Part shown: positions 46,276-54,929 of the stretch, in pieces
Layout of the letters: every line of letters starts with the position of its first letter
Position numbering within the stretch: position 1 is the stretch's first letter
Assembly (NCBI GenBank): GCA_946534715.1
Contig: CAMNCW010000046.1
Location: forward strand, 1 to 64,000
Origin: an uncultured Bacteroidales bacterium
GTDB lineage: Bacteria; Bacteroidota; Bacteroidia; Bacteroidales; Paludibacteraceae
Length of the DNA stretch: 64,000 nucleotides
Direction of reading: 5' to 3'
Made by a program: the position numbers and the translations under genes
Notes under the pieces: model-generated
What the model saw: only the letters and a program-made list of their open reading frames with translations
What the model was told of the DNA's origin: nothing
The model's database searches: none

Positions 46276-48801
46276 TTATTTGCCTGTCGATACCCCTCCG
46301 CCACCTCCGCCGAGACGTGAGGATTCGTCCAATTCGCCGACTTTGCGGTATTTATGTTGCTGCTGTTGACCAAACATCCAAGTAACAGAAAGCATGACGC
46401 GTTGCTGTCGAACGGTCTGGCTAAACCAGCTGGAGTAGCCGGGCTGCTGTCCCATGTCGGTGGAGGTGAAACGGAGCGAACGGGCAAGGTCCTGGACGTT
46501 GAGGTTAAAGATAAGACCTCTTTTCATGTACATCTTGCGGATACCGAAAGAGAGATAATAGGTGCTCTCCTGACGCTCATAGCCGGTGGTCATCGGCGAA
46601 GACCAGTTGCCGTCAAGGGTCATGGTCCAATCTTTGGGCAAGTACGCCGAGAGTGTACCGCCGACATAGCCGTAGTGGTTGCCGAGCCGGTAAACGGGTT
46701 TGCCATCGGGCTTCAAGTCATAGGATTTATTAAGGAAATGATACCAACCGGCATTGACAGTGAGTGCAAGCCATGCCCCAACTAATTGACGATTGGACGA
46801 TTTTCGATTTACGGTTTCGCCTTCGGCTGTTTGAGCGTTAGCAAACTTCGGCACAAGGGGCAGTTCGGTGAGGGAGAGGTTACCTCCGTGGGTTGTACAG
46901 GTACCGAAATTGACCCATTGCATACTGCCCGAACCATCGGCAAGTATTGTTGTTTTGCGGTCAAACATGCCCTGTGTGTGCGAGAAATTGAAGGTTAGAT
47001 TGAAGTATTGCGTCCACGAGAAATGCAGTTCGACATCGTTGTTAAACTCCGGCGAGAGGTTCGTATTTCCTTCCTGATAACTATAGGCATCCACATACGT
47101 ACGGAAGGGGTTCAGCATCCAGTAATTAGGTCGTTTGATGCGTCGGGTGTATGATGCGGACACGGCAATAGGCTGTTGGAGTTTGCCCAGCGGCGACGAG
47201 GTATAACCGACATAGGCTGTGGGGAAAGGATCAAAATAGGACTTATTGGTGACCGAATCCGCAGAAGTCCAGTTACCATGGGAGAAGGTATATTCGCCGC
47301 GCAAACCGAGTTTGGCAGACCAGTGTTCACCGAACTGCTTTCCGACCGATATATATGCCGCCGCTACGTGCTCCTGATACAGGAAATTGGAGATCGTTTG
47401 CGGTTGTTTGACATTGTTAATGGTGGAGTCTGTGGTCATGCGGTTATCGGTGGAAGAGAGCGCGTACTTGACGCCCGTTTCGATCATGCCTGTTTGCCAA
47501 AACTTGGTCTGGAAATCGAGCTTCGCCGAATAGATGTCCGCTGCTTGACGGGTATTGATGTCCAAGTTCAGCGAACGGGTACCGAAGTCTGTCTTTTGCA
47601 AGTTAGCGGAACGTGTGGAATAACGGTTGTAGTCCACGTTGACGGTCAGTTCACGTTCCAGCGCCTCATTGAAGGTGTGCGTGAAGTTGAGGTTCGCCGT
47701 GTGTTGCGGAGCCTGCGTAGCGGTGTTCGTAGCCGTTTTGGAAAACGTGGTGTCCGGACCGACCACGGTATAACCGATGTTACGATCGTCAATGATGTCT
47801 TGTTTCATGCGCATGTACGGCACTTGCAGAATAAAACCGAACGTGTTTACCGAATCGATATACCAATCGTTTCCGAGTTTCATCATATAATACTGAAAAT
47901 CAAGGTTATAGCCGGAATACGAATAGTTCTCGATTGCCTGTTTTGAGCCTATTTCCGGCACTGTTCTGCGGGTCTCGAAATCCACGTCATTCTGGGCATA
48001 AACCTGCGTGAGTTGACCAAAGGTATAGGTCTTTTCTCCGCGATAATTGAGGTTGAGCGAGACCATTTCGTTATTCAGCCAACGTTTGACATCGCCGAAA
48101 TACATACCGCCATACCCCGCAGAAAGCATACCATTGAGACCTTTCATCATGTTGCGTTTGGTCTTGATATTGATGATACCACCCTGCCCTGACGCGTCAT
48201 ATTTGGCGGAAGGATTCGAGATGATTTCGATTTTCTCGATAGTGTTTCCGTCCGTTCCGTCGAGCATGGCTTTGAGTTGCTGACCGGAGAGATACGAGGG
48301 TTTGCCGTCGATCCAGATCTCTACGCCTTTGCCGTTGACCCTGATGTTTCCGTCCTTATCTATACGCACGCCCGGCGAGCGGCGAAGAATATCGTTTCCG
48401 TTGGAGCCTGCTGACAAAGGAGAGGCGGAGACATTCACGACCAGTTTGTCCATTTGGCGTTCAATGAGCGGTTTCTTGGCTTTTACCTCTACTTCGGCAA
48501 GGCGTTCGGTCTCTTCGCGGAGAACAAAATCCGGTCCGCCGAAAGCGGTGTGGTAACCGATATAAGAGGCTTGGATGAGAAACTCCTCCCCGGCCCTCCC
48601 CACAAGGGAGGGAGATTCAATGCTGTACTTTCCCTGTTCGTCGGTGATGGCACCGGTGATGAGGGATGAGTCTTTGGTAAGAACCGAGATCGTGACAAAG
48701 GGCATCGGTGTACCTTTGGTGTCCATGACGGAACCTTTGATTGTTTCTGCGCCGAGAGCTACAGAACATAGCAAGAACATTCCTAAAAAGAACTTTTTCA
48801 T
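46276..48801 (-). CDS. TonB-dependent-receptor-like outer-membrane barrel protein with carboxypeptidase-regulatory domain
   Basis: 841 residues from the ATG at 48801; an earlier ATG at 48828 would fall on the promoter. Signal peptide to about GAE (19), then a CarboxypepD-regulatory-like domain (20-95, GSVMDTKGTPMPFVTISV), a plug-like region (IERQMDKLVVNVSASPLSAG, VRVNGKGVEIWIDGKPSYLSG as separate motifs) and a C-terminal barrel (outer membrane protein beta-barrel family). Not a SusC: no SusD gene and no typical TonB box. Residues 62-73 (SPSLVGRAGEE) replace a short turn and are encoded by the palindromic element at 48582-48614. It may be controlled by the adjacent AraC regulator. Confidence 0.88.
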   Translation of the reverse strand: MKKFFLGMFLLCSVALGAETIKGSVMDTKGTPMPFVTISVLTKDSSLITGAITDEQGKYSIESPSLVGRAGEEFLIQASYIGYHTAFGGPDFVLREETERLAEVEVKAKKPLIERQMDKLVVNVSASPLSAGSNGNDILRRSPGVRIDKDGNIRVNGKGVEIWIDGKPSYLSGQQLKAMLDGTDGNTIEKIEIISNPSAKYDASGQGGIINIKTKRNMMKGLNGMLSAGYGGMYFGDVKRWLNNEMVSLNLNYRGEKTYTFGQLTQVYAQNDVDFETRRTVPEIGSKQAIENYSYSGYNLDFQYYMMKLGNDWYIDSVNTFGFILQVPYMRMKQDIIDDRNIGYTVVGPDTTFSKTATNTATQAPQHTANLNFTHTFNEALERELTVNVDYNRYSTRSANLQKTDFGTRSLNLDINTRQAADIYSAKLDFQTKFWQTGMIETGVKYALSSTDNRMTTDSTINNVKQPQTISNFLYQEHVAAAYISVGKQFGEHWSAKLGLRGEYTFSHGNWTSADSVTNKSYFDPFPTAYVGYTSSPLGKLQQPIAVSASYTRRIKRPNYWMLNPFRTYVDAYSYQEGNTNLSPEFNNDVELHFSWTQYFNLTFNFSHTQGMFDRKTTILADGSGSMQWVNFGTCTTHGGNLSLTELPLVPKFANAQTAEGETVNRKSSNRQLVGAWLALTVNAGWYHFLNKSYDLKPDGKPVYRLGNHYGYVGGTLSAYLPKDWTMTLDGNWSSPMTTGYERQESTYYLSFGIRKMYMKRGLIFNLNVQDLARSLRFTSTDMGQQPGYSSWFSQTVRQQRVMLSVTWMFGQQQQHKYRKVGELDESSRLGGGGGGVSTGK
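48582..48614. repeat. Palindromic GC element inside the outer-membrane protein gene
   Basis: CTCCTCCCCGGCCCTCCCC-ACA-AGGGAGGGAG on the plus strand; in the minus-strand gene frame it encodes SPSLVGRAGEE. Same core as the elements in kbl and trmN6. Confidence 0.85.
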
Positions 48802-48825
48802 AACATGCAATTTGAAAATTTTGTG

Positions 48826-48833
48826 CAAAGGTA
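48826..48833 (-). promoter_or_regulatory. Probable -7 element for the outer-membrane barrel gene
   Basis: TACCTTTG on the minus strand, 24 bp before the chosen start. The -33 position has no TTGC at 19 bp (a TTGC is present only 11 bp upstream), so the promoter may need an activator; the AraC-type gene ends just upstream. Confidence 0.6.
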
Positions 48834-48882
48834 CAGCTTTCTGCGCAAATGGTATATGAAAAAACGGACATTGCGATATTTT

Positions 48883-49743
48883 TCAGGCAAAAAAGACCGA
48901 AAAATCCCGGGTCAGCGGAATTCCGAGCATTCTGAATTGCCCGGGAGAGACGCATCCCATCTGTTGAAACTCCAGCGCGGCGTGACTCAGATCATAATAG
49001 CCATGCCGCATGACGGTAGCGAGAAGATCAATGGATGCGCCTTGTGCGGCTTGAAGTTGCATATCTTGGAGGGTACTATGAAAACGCCTCAAGCGGACAA
49101 ACTGCTTCGGCGGAATACCGACGTAATTGCGAAAGACGCGCAGGAACTGGCGTTCTCCGAGACATGCCACAGACGCCATTTCGGCGGCAGAGATATTCCC
49201 TTTCGCCTCATCGCAGGCGGCTATCACTTTGCGAAGTCGCGTGTAGTTGATATCTGTTTTGGGCGGGATGCGTCCCAGGAAGAAAGCATCTAACTGCGGA
49301 GCTATTTCCTCGGCATTGGGCGATGACCGGAAGATCTGATCCAAGTGCATCAGCCCCTCGTCGCCGCTTTCATGTGCGGTCAGCACTTTGCCGGACAAGC
49401 TCTGCAAATCCATGTTTGTCAGGACATGCATACCGCCCGGTTCAAAATCCAGCATCATCCCTTCAAACCAACCGCTGAGGGTCGTCAGCCCCAATGTGGT
49501 CTGGTTCGCTCCGAGCAACATCAATTCGCCGGATTGCTTTCCGCCGATTTCCACCACGGCATTCCTAACGAAGATGAAACTGCCGTAATTGGGCAGCAAG
49601 GGTTGCACATGTTTGCCGTTCACAAACCGCGGGTCGTCCGAAGGCGGCGCCATCGTGTCCGTTGAGCCCTCCGCCCGCACAAACACATAGCGGGAGATAT
49701 AAGGCCGCAAGGCTTCTGTGGGATATAGAATCTGGAAAAACAT
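48883..49743 (-). CDS. AraC-family transcriptional regulator
   Basis: 286 residues. N-terminal 150 residues resemble the ligand-sensing part of Bacteroidota AraC proteins (start MFFQILYPTEALRPYISRYVFV). The C-terminal double helix-turn-helix shows SAAEMASVACLGERQFLRVFRNYVG and SIDLLATVMRHGYYDLSHAALEFQQ (two motif areas), ending GVSPGQFR-like VSPGQFRML. Start codon overlaps the kinase stop by one base, so both are one unit. The weak-promoter barrel gene downstream is the obvious candidate target. Confidence 0.85.
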   Translation of the reverse strand: MFFQILYPTEALRPYISRYVFVRAEGSTDTMAPPSDDPRFVNGKHVQPLLPNYGSFIFVRNAVVEIGGKQSGELMLLGANQTTLGLTTLSGWFEGMMLDFEPGGMHVLTNMDLQSLSGKVLTAHESGDEGLMHLDQIFRSSPNAEEIAPQLDAFFLGRIPPKTDINYTRLRKVIAACDEAKGNISAAEMASVACLGERQFLRVFRNYVGIPPKQFVRLRRFHSTLQDMQLQAAQGASIDLLATVMRHGYYDLSHAALEFQQMGCVSPGQFRMLGIPLTRDFSVFFA

Positions 49744-51200
49744 CAGCTTATCTGTTTACGGAGATAGACAAAGAAGGTGGTTCCTTTGGACGATGTGTCG
49801 AACTCAATACGTCCGCCGGAAGCCTCAACGATGTGTTTGGAGATGGCAAGACCGAGCCCGTTTCCATTGGATTTGGTGGTGAAGTTCGGCCGGAAGATAC
49901 GCGGCTGTATGTCTTCAGGGATGCCGGTACCGTCGTCGGAGATGGAGATTTGCACTTCGCGGTCGGAGAAAGCGGCATTGAGCACAACGATGATGTCTGT
50001 TGGCGAAGCCTGCAGCGCATTGCGGATGATGTTCACAAAAACCTGACTGATCTGCTCTTTGTCGGCACGCACGATGACACCGGAGTCGGGACCGACATAG
50101 CGGACAGGTATCTGTTCGTCGTTCTCGCGTTGCAGGGTAATGACGTTCGACAGTTTCTCCGCCACGTCCACCTCGGTCGTAACAACCTCGGGCTGTTTGG
50201 CGAACGTGGAGAATGATTGCGCGATATGCGCCAAGTTATCTATCTCCGCGATGAGCATTTTGGTGGTCTTTTCGAAATAGGCGTCAAACTGGTCGGTACC
50301 ATATTTGAGTTGCAGTTTCTGTACCGACAGTTTCATCGGCGTCAGCGGGTTATTGATCTCGTGCGCGATCTGCCTTGCCATGGTTCGCCAAGCACCCTCA
50401 CGCTCTGCATTCGCCAGTTTCTCCGCAGATTCTTCCACTTGGTCCACAAGGATGTTATAACGCTCCACGAGGGCACCTAACTCATCATGATAGGGGTAGT
50501 CAATGTGATTTTCTTTGGCTCCCATCTCAAACCGGCGCATCTTATCCGTAAGCATCGTGATCGGCGATGTGATGGAACGCGTTGCCAGATAGGAGAACGC
50601 GAGCGACAAAATCAAGGCGATGAGGTATGCCGGAACAAGACGCATCAACAACGCTTGCACTTCGGCATTGCGGGTCTGCTCGCTCAGAAAATACGGCACG
50701 GCTATATAACCGATGGGCACAAAAGCACCGTTATGGAACGGCAAATACGCAATGAGGTAAGGTTGATTTTGGATTTGCTCGTAACACAATGCAATATGGT
50801 CATCGCTGAAGAAAGGCTTGTTGACACTCATGCTGCGCGAGAGAATACCGCCGTCGAAGAGTTGCGGCGATGAGGAGGCTAACAATTCGCCTTCCAGCGA
50901 ATAGACATGCAAATCCTGCTGCATATCAATACTGAGGTCACGCAGGTCTATCGCCAAACCGGACGCCTGATTCGACGTCAAGGTCACGTCCCAATAATAC
51001 AAGGACCGCAGATACGATTGGATGTACTCGGCGCGAGTGATCAGTTCATGCCGTTGTTGCTGCGCCACACTCGAATAGACATAACGGATCGACAAGATGA
51101 GCGTAAACACAAAAATGATGGTCACACAGGCGAATACCACAAAGAGTATTCGCGTTGTAATACGCTTGTTTCGGAGCGATATTTGGAACTTATCTGACAT
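49743..51200 (-). CDS. Sensor histidine kinase, NtrY/HAMP type
   Basis: 485 residues from the ATG at 51200, forced by the promoter at 51221-51251; the open frame extends to 51251. Membrane helices at about 14-38 and 190-210 enclose a periplasmic sensor region; a HAMP linker (SITSPITMLTDKMRRFEMG) follows. Phosphoacceptor His is in MARQIAHEINNPLTPMK, and the ATP lid shows SISDDGTGIPEDI and GNGLGLAISKHIVEASGG. No response regulator is adjacent; the partner gene is an AraC protein without receiver domain, so the phosphate target is elsewhere. Confidence 0.9.
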   Translation of the reverse strand: MSDKFQISLRNKRITTRILFVVFACVTIIFVFTLILSIRYVYSSVAQQQRHELITRAEYIQSYLRSLYYWDVTLTSNQASGLAIDLRDLSIDMQQDLHVYSLEGELLASSSPQLFDGGILSRSMSVNKPFFSDDHIALCYEQIQNQPYLIAYLPFHNGAFVPIGYIAVPYFLSEQTRNAEVQALLMRLVPAYLIALILSLAFSYLATRSITSPITMLTDKMRRFEMGAKENHIDYPYHDELGALVERYNILVDQVEESAEKLANAEREGAWRTMARQIAHEINNPLTPMKLSVQKLQLKYGTDQFDAYFEKTTKMLIAEIDNLAHIAQSFSTFAKQPEVVTTEVDVAEKLSNVITLQRENDEQIPVRYVGPDSGVIVRADKEQISQVFVNIIRNALQASPTDIIVVLNAAFSDREVQISISDDGTGIPEDIQPRIFRPNFTTKSNGNGLGLAISKHIVEASGGRIEFDTSSKGTTFFVYLRKQIS

Positions 51201-51220
51201 AATTAACACGTTTTCGCTTG

Positions 51221-51251
51221 CAAAGGTACTAAAAAATTTGCATATATGCAA
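51221..51251 (-). promoter_or_regulatory. Promoter of histidine kinase-AraC unit
   Basis: Minus strand TTGC (51251-51248) and TACCTTTG (51228-51221), 19-bp spacer. Its -33 box overlaps that of the divergent promoter in the palindrome TTTGCATATATGCAAA (51237-51252). Confidence 0.88.
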
Positions 51252-51268
51252 AAAAATATGTATCTTTG
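51238..51268 (+). promoter_or_regulatory. Divergent promoter of the permease-trmN6 unit
   Basis: TTGC (51238-51241) and TATCTTTG (51261-51268), 19-bp spacer; interleaved with the minus-strand promoter at 51221-51251. Confidence 0.87.
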
Positions 51269-51293
51269 CAAACTTTTTCGCAAAAAATTATTT

Positions 51294-52025
51294 ATGGTAC
51301 AGATTTTTACAGCATTTTTGCTTGGTTTACTCACTATTTTGGACCCTTGCACGCTGATGACCAGCATCACGGCGATAGGTTACATTGACAAGGAGATCAA
51401 CAACAAACGAATGGTTCTGACCAACGGTCTGATGTTCGTTCTGGGTAAATTAGCTACATACGTATTACTCAGTATTCCGTTCCTTATGGGGGCTCAGACG
51501 GACGGCATTCAACACCTGCTTGCGCATTGGGGAGAACCTATTTTAGCCGGATTCATGTTCGTCTGCGGCATTGTGCTGCTTTTCAGCGGACATCATCACC
51601 ATGAGCATGACCACGGAATCAGCAAATGGCTCAAAGACACCGACAGCAAAGAGAGTTGGCTATGGTCGTTCATTCTTGGTATCTTCTTTGCCATTGCATT
51701 CTGTCCTCATCGGTTGGTATATTTCCTGACGATGATCGACATCACACTTACGTTGCCGAGCACATGGAATTGGGTAATGCCGGTTGTTTTCAGTTTGGGA
51801 ACCGGTCTGCCGATCATGCTCATTGCATGGTTAGTAAGTTACAGCGCGGTTAGCATCGCCAAACTGACAAGCCGTATGGGTACGTTCGAAAAATGGTTCC
51901 GGCATATTTGCGCCGTGTTGTTCCTGGTGTTGGGTGTGTATCTGGCTATCCACTGTGTAATCGAATATCACGAACACGACGGATGTTGCCATCACCATCA
52001 TACAGAATTAAAAATTAAAAATTAA
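51294..52025 (+). CDS. CcdA/ArsG-like membrane permease with His-rich loops
   Basis: 243 residues from the ATG at 51294; earlier in-frame ATGs lie in the promoter. About six membrane helices. The first helix carries LLTILDPCTLMTSITAIGYI and a later one AIAFCPHRLVYFL, the paired Pro-Cys motifs of the DsbD/CcdA/TauE-like permease group (ArsG-type efflux permeases of Bacteroidota look similar). A cytosolic or periplasmic loop has GHHHHEHDHG and the tail has HEHDGCCHHHH, suggesting binding of zinc, copper or another soft metal. The last residues (ELKIKN) are encoded by a 7-bp repeat array. Substrate not known. Confidence 0.8.
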   Translation: MVQIFTAFLLGLLTILDPCTLMTSITAIGYIDKEINNKRMVLTNGLMFVLGKLATYVLLSIPFLMGAQTDGIQHLLAHWGEPILAGFMFVCGIVLLFSGHHHHEHDHGISKWLKDTDSKESWLWSFILGIFFAIAFCPHRLVYFLTMIDITLTLPSTWNWVMPVVFSLGTGLPIMLIAWLVSYSAVSIAKLTSRMGTFEKWFRHICAVLFLVLGVYLAIHCVIEYHEHDGCCHHHHTELKIKN

Positions 52026-52034
52026 AAATTATTT
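52005..52034. repeat. 7-bp array (ATTAAAA units)
   Basis: Four ATTAAAA heptamers from the 3' end of the permease gene to the trmN6 start. They supply the permease stop codon. Confidence 0.8.
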
Positions 52035-52768
52035 TGGCTTCGGAAGGTTTTCAATTCAAGCAGTTTTACATCCGGCACGACCGGTGCGCCATGAAAGTGG
52101 GCACCGATGGTGTGGTGTTAGGTTGCTGGGCAATAACTCCACCCTATCCTTCCCCACAAGGGAAGGAAATAAGAATTCTCGATATCGGTACAGGCTCCGG
52201 GCTTATTGCGCGCATGTTGATGCAGCGTTTTCCCGAAGCCGAAGTTGAAGCCATCGACATTGACGAGGCCGCAGTAGAACAGGCACGCGAGAACGGTGTA
52301 AACGCCTATCTGAGCCGCTTGCAGAATTGGAAAAATGTCAAATGTCAAATGTCCAATGACAAATGCTATAACTTGATCGTCTCTAACCCGCCTTATTTTC
52401 AGAACAGCCTCAAGAACCCAGACAAAGGACGTGAGTTAGCGCGGCACACGGACAGCCTGAGTTATAGCGAACTGCTGCATCACAGCGCGCGGTTACTCAC
52501 CGAGGACGGACAGTTGGCGCTTATTCTGCCGGCAGAATCCGAGGCGGAGATCATTGCCCTCGCTGCAACAGAAGGTCTGTCTCTCGTGCGCGTAACGCGC
52601 GTATATAGTAAGGTGTCGAAACCCGCAAGGCGCGTGTTGCTGCAACTTGCCCGTTCCGCATCACAAGAGGGCGAACTCACGCCTATTGAGGATCAACTCG
52701 TCTTGGAAGATGACCACGGCGGACGCTCAGAGGCATATAGGGAATTAACAAAGGACTTCTACCTGTGA
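52034..52768 (+). CDS. trmN6: tRNA1(Val) adenine-37 N6-methyltransferase (TrmN6/YfiC) with two in-frame inserts
   Basis: 244 residues starting at a TTG codon; this start is needed to include the conserved F-x-F-K-Q-F motif (FQFKQFYIRHDRCAMKVGTDG region). SAM-binding motif ILDIGTGSGLIA, catalytic NPPY in LIVSNPPYF. Two insertions break conserved stretches: ITPPYPSPQGKE (about 34-45, between GCWA and IRILDIG), encoded by the palindromic element at 52136-52168, and NVKCQMSNDKC (about 101-111, before YNLIVSNPPY), encoded by a 7-bp array at 52334-52365. Both keep the frame. Modifies A37 of a valine tRNA. Confidence 0.9.
   Translation: MASEGFQFKQFYIRHDRCAMKVGTDGVVLGCWAITPPYPSPQGKEIRILDIGTGSGLIARMLMQRFPEAEVEAIDIDEAAVEQARENGVNAYLSRLQNWKNVKCQMSNDKCYNLIVSNPPYFQNSLKNPDKGRELARHTDSLSYSELLHHSARLLTEDGQLALILPAESEAEIIALAATEGLSLVRVTRVYSKVSKPARRVLLQLARSASQEGELTPIEDQLVLEDDHGGRSEAYRELTKDFYL
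52136..52168. repeat. Palindromic GC element inside trmN6
   Basis: ACTCCACCCTATCCTTCCCC-ACAA-GGGAAGG form of the element; in the plus-strand frame it reads TPPYPSPQGKE. Confidence 0.85.
52334..52365. repeat. 7-bp array (AATGTCA units) inside trmN6
   Basis: AATGTCA, AATGTCA, AATGTCC, AATGACA and a partial AATG unit in tandem within coding sequence, just before the NPPY motif. Confidence 0.9.
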
Positions 52769-52784
52769 GGCAGAAGTCCTTTTT
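52750..52784 (+). terminator. Terminator between trmN6 and rny
   Basis: AAAGGACTTCT and AGAAGTCCTTT arms around an 11-nt loop, then a T-run; the arms begin inside the trmN6 stop region. A second palindrome ATCAGCCAAGATTGGCTGAT (52787-52806) follows directly and touches the rny stop, so the pair may serve both strands. Confidence 0.88.
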
Positions 52785-52808
52785 CTATCAGCCAAGATTG
52801 GCTGATTG

Positions 52809-54332
52809 TTATTTCGCTACATTCACAGCGCGCACCTCGCGGATGACGGTCACTTTGATCTGACCCGGATAGGTCATCTCATCCTGAATGCGTTTTGCCA
52901 AATCGAAGGAGAGAAGTTCGGTATCCTTATCGGAAATCTTGTCCGCTCCCACGATCACACGCAACTCGCGACCGGCTTGCAGTGCGTACGTCTTCACAAC
53001 CCCCGGGAACGACATTGCGAGGTTCTCAAGGTCATTCAGACGTTTCACGTAACTCTCGACGATCTCTCGACGAGCTCCCGGGCGTGCGCCTGAAATAGCA
53101 TCACAGGCTTGTACGATCGGCGCAATGATAGTGGTCATCTCACACTCATCGTGGTGTGCTCCGACAGCATTGCAGATTTCCGGTTTCTCGCCGTATTTCT
53201 CACACAGTTTCATACCTAACTCTGCGTGCGGCAGTTCCACATCATCATCTGCCACTTTACCTATATCGTGCAACAATCCGGCACGTTTGGCTGCCTTGAC
53301 GTTCAGGCCTAACTCTCCTGCCATCGCGGCACAGAGGTTCGCGGTCTCACGGCTGTGTTGCAGCAGGTTCTGACCGTACGAAGAACGGTATTTCATCTTG
53401 CCCACCAAACGAATCAGTTCCGGATGCAGACCATGAATACCAAGGTCGATCGTGGTACGTTTGCCGACCTCAACAATCTCGTCTTCCACTTGTTTGGTCA
53501 CTTTCGCCACCACTTCCTCGATACGCGCGGGGTGAATACGTCCGTCCTGTACCAACTGATGCAGCGCCAGACGGGCTATCTCACGACGTACGGGATCAAA
53601 AGCGGACAGCGTGATAGCTTCCGGGGTATCATCCACCACGATTTCAACTCCGGTTGCCGCTTCCAACGCACGGATGTTACGTCCTTCACGACCGATGATT
53701 CGGCCTTTGACCTCATCGTTCTCAATATGGAAAACAGAGACAGTGCTCTCCGCAGCGGTCTCCGAAGCCACACGCTGGATCGTTTGGATGATGATTTTCT
53801 TCGCCTCTTTGTTTGCCTCCAAACGCGCATTGTCCATGATCTCATTGATATAGGACATGGCAGCAGTCTTCGCCTCGTCTTTGAGCGTCTCCACCAACTG
53901 TTTCTTAGCCTCTTCGGCAGACATACCACTCAACTGTTCCAACTGTTTCTCAGCCTGTTGGTGCATTTTCTCCACCTCCTGCTGCTTGTAATCCAGAGCC
54001 TGCTGGCGTTGTTCCACCTGCTGTGCCTTTTGATTAACTTCGTTGAGGCTTCGCTGAACATCTCCCTGGCGCTGATTCAACTGCTGCTCACGCTGTTGCA
54101 AACGTTGTTCGTGTTGCTGTATGCGTTTGTCCTGCTCGCGTACGGTGTTATCGTACTCCAGTTTCAGGGCGATAAATTTCTCCTTTGCCTCAACAATCTT
54201 GTTTTTCTTCACCACTTCTGCCTCTTCCTCTGCTTTTTTGAGCAGGTTAACAGCGGCAAAACGGCTGATCAAGTAGTATATTCCGGCTCCCAACAGGAGA
54301 CCCACTACTCCACAAATAATTGCTGTAATCAT
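52809..54332 (-). CDS. rny: Ribonuclease Y
   Basis: 507 residues. One N-terminal membrane helix (2-20), a long Gln/Glu-rich coiled coil (about 30-190), a KH domain ([24 protein letters not shown] area) and an HD domain with LLHDIGKV and the preceding H in NLLQHSRE. Endoribonuclease that starts mRNA decay at the membrane. It overlaps the zapA stop by 4 bp. Confidence 0.96.
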   Translation of the reverse strand: MITAIICGVVGLLLGAGIYYLISRFAAVNLLKKAEEEAEVVKKNKIVEAKEKFIALKLEYDNTVREQDKRIQQHEQRLQQREQQLNQRQGDVQRSLNEVNQKAQQVEQRQQALDYKQQEVEKMHQQAEKQLEQLSGMSAEEAKKQLVETLKDEAKTAAMSYINEIMDNARLEANKEAKKIIIQTIQRVASETAAESTVSVFHIENDEVKGRIIGREGRNIRALEAATGVEIVVDDTPEAITLSAFDPVRREIARLALHQLVQDGRIHPARIEEVVAKVTKQVEDEIVEVGKRTTIDLGIHGLHPELIRLVGKMKYRSSYGQNLLQHSRETANLCAAMAGELGLNVKAAKRAGLLHDIGKVADDDVELPHAELGMKLCEKYGEKPEICNAVGAHHDECEMTTIIAPIVQACDAISGARPGARREIVESYVKRLNDLENLAMSFPGVVKTYALQAGRELRVIVGADKISDKDTELLSFDLAKRIQDEMTYPGQIKVTVIREVRAVNVAK

Positions 54333-54619
54333 TGATTTATCGTTTTGTTTATTAATTGATTAAGTTCTTTAATTTCTTTTTCTACGGGGGCGATGCTTTT
54401 CTCTCTTGCATCGGATTGAAGAGCCACTGCCACCTCCAACGCCGTGTACATCCATAATTGCTCTGCGGATGCGTTCGGACGGATTTTCAAATAGTATTGA
54501 TAGCGACGATTTAACAGTTCCGCCGCTTTGCGATAATTGGGTTCTTGCTCTCGGGGCACATCCAAGCCCACGGTATGAGCATCCAAGTGCAAATTAATAT
54601 GTTGCTTGTCCGGAACCAC
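54329..54619 (-). CDS. zapA: ZapA-like cell-division protein
   Basis: 96 residues with a GTG start (reads [12 protein letters not shown] after the first codon). The N-terminal strand-rich part with [29 protein letters not shown] and the C-terminal coiled coil match the ZapA family that bundles FtsZ filaments. It overlaps rny by 4 bp, and a small coiled-coil gene lies 17 bp upstream. Confidence 0.8.
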   Translation of the reverse strand: MVPDKQHINLHLDAHTVGLDVPREQEPNYRKAAELLNRRYQYYLKIRPNASAEQLWMYTALEVAVALQSDAREKSIAPVEKEIKELNQLINKTINQ

Positions 54620-54636
54620 CTTTTATCCTTTGTACT

Positions 54637-54912
54637 TTATTTTTTCAACGCTGCTATAGCACGATCTACTTGTGCTATCAGGGCATTGATGCGTTTATAC
54701 GCCTCCTCGCTACCTTCCGCGCTGACCAACGCGTTTGCCATAGCGATGCGTTTGTTTTGTTGCTGTAATTGCTGTAACTCACTATGCGTCCGGATCAACT
54801 CCTGACGCTGTTTCTCGATGTCCTCCCGCAAAGCAACATTCTCTTGTTGCAACGCTTCATAACGCTGCAACAAGAGATGTAAATTTTGCGAAAGTTCGTC
54901 AAGAGCTTGCAT
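54637..54912 (-). CDS. Small coiled-coil protein, ZapB-like position
   Basis: 91 residues from the ATG at 54912 (the codon before it is TTG, also in frame). Nearly the whole chain (about 5-65) is a leucine/glutamine heptad coiled coil (LLLQRYEALQQENVALREDIE), with a short helical tail. Its place directly before zapA and its shape suggest a division-linked partner, but no diagnostic motif is present, so this is inference from context. Confidence 0.7.
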   Translation of the reverse strand: MQALDELSQNLHLLLQRYEALQQENVALREDIEKQRQELIRTHSELQQLQQQNKRIAMANALVSAEGSEEAYKRINALIAQVDRAIAALKK

Positions 54913-54929
54913 CAATTCTTAATTATCCA

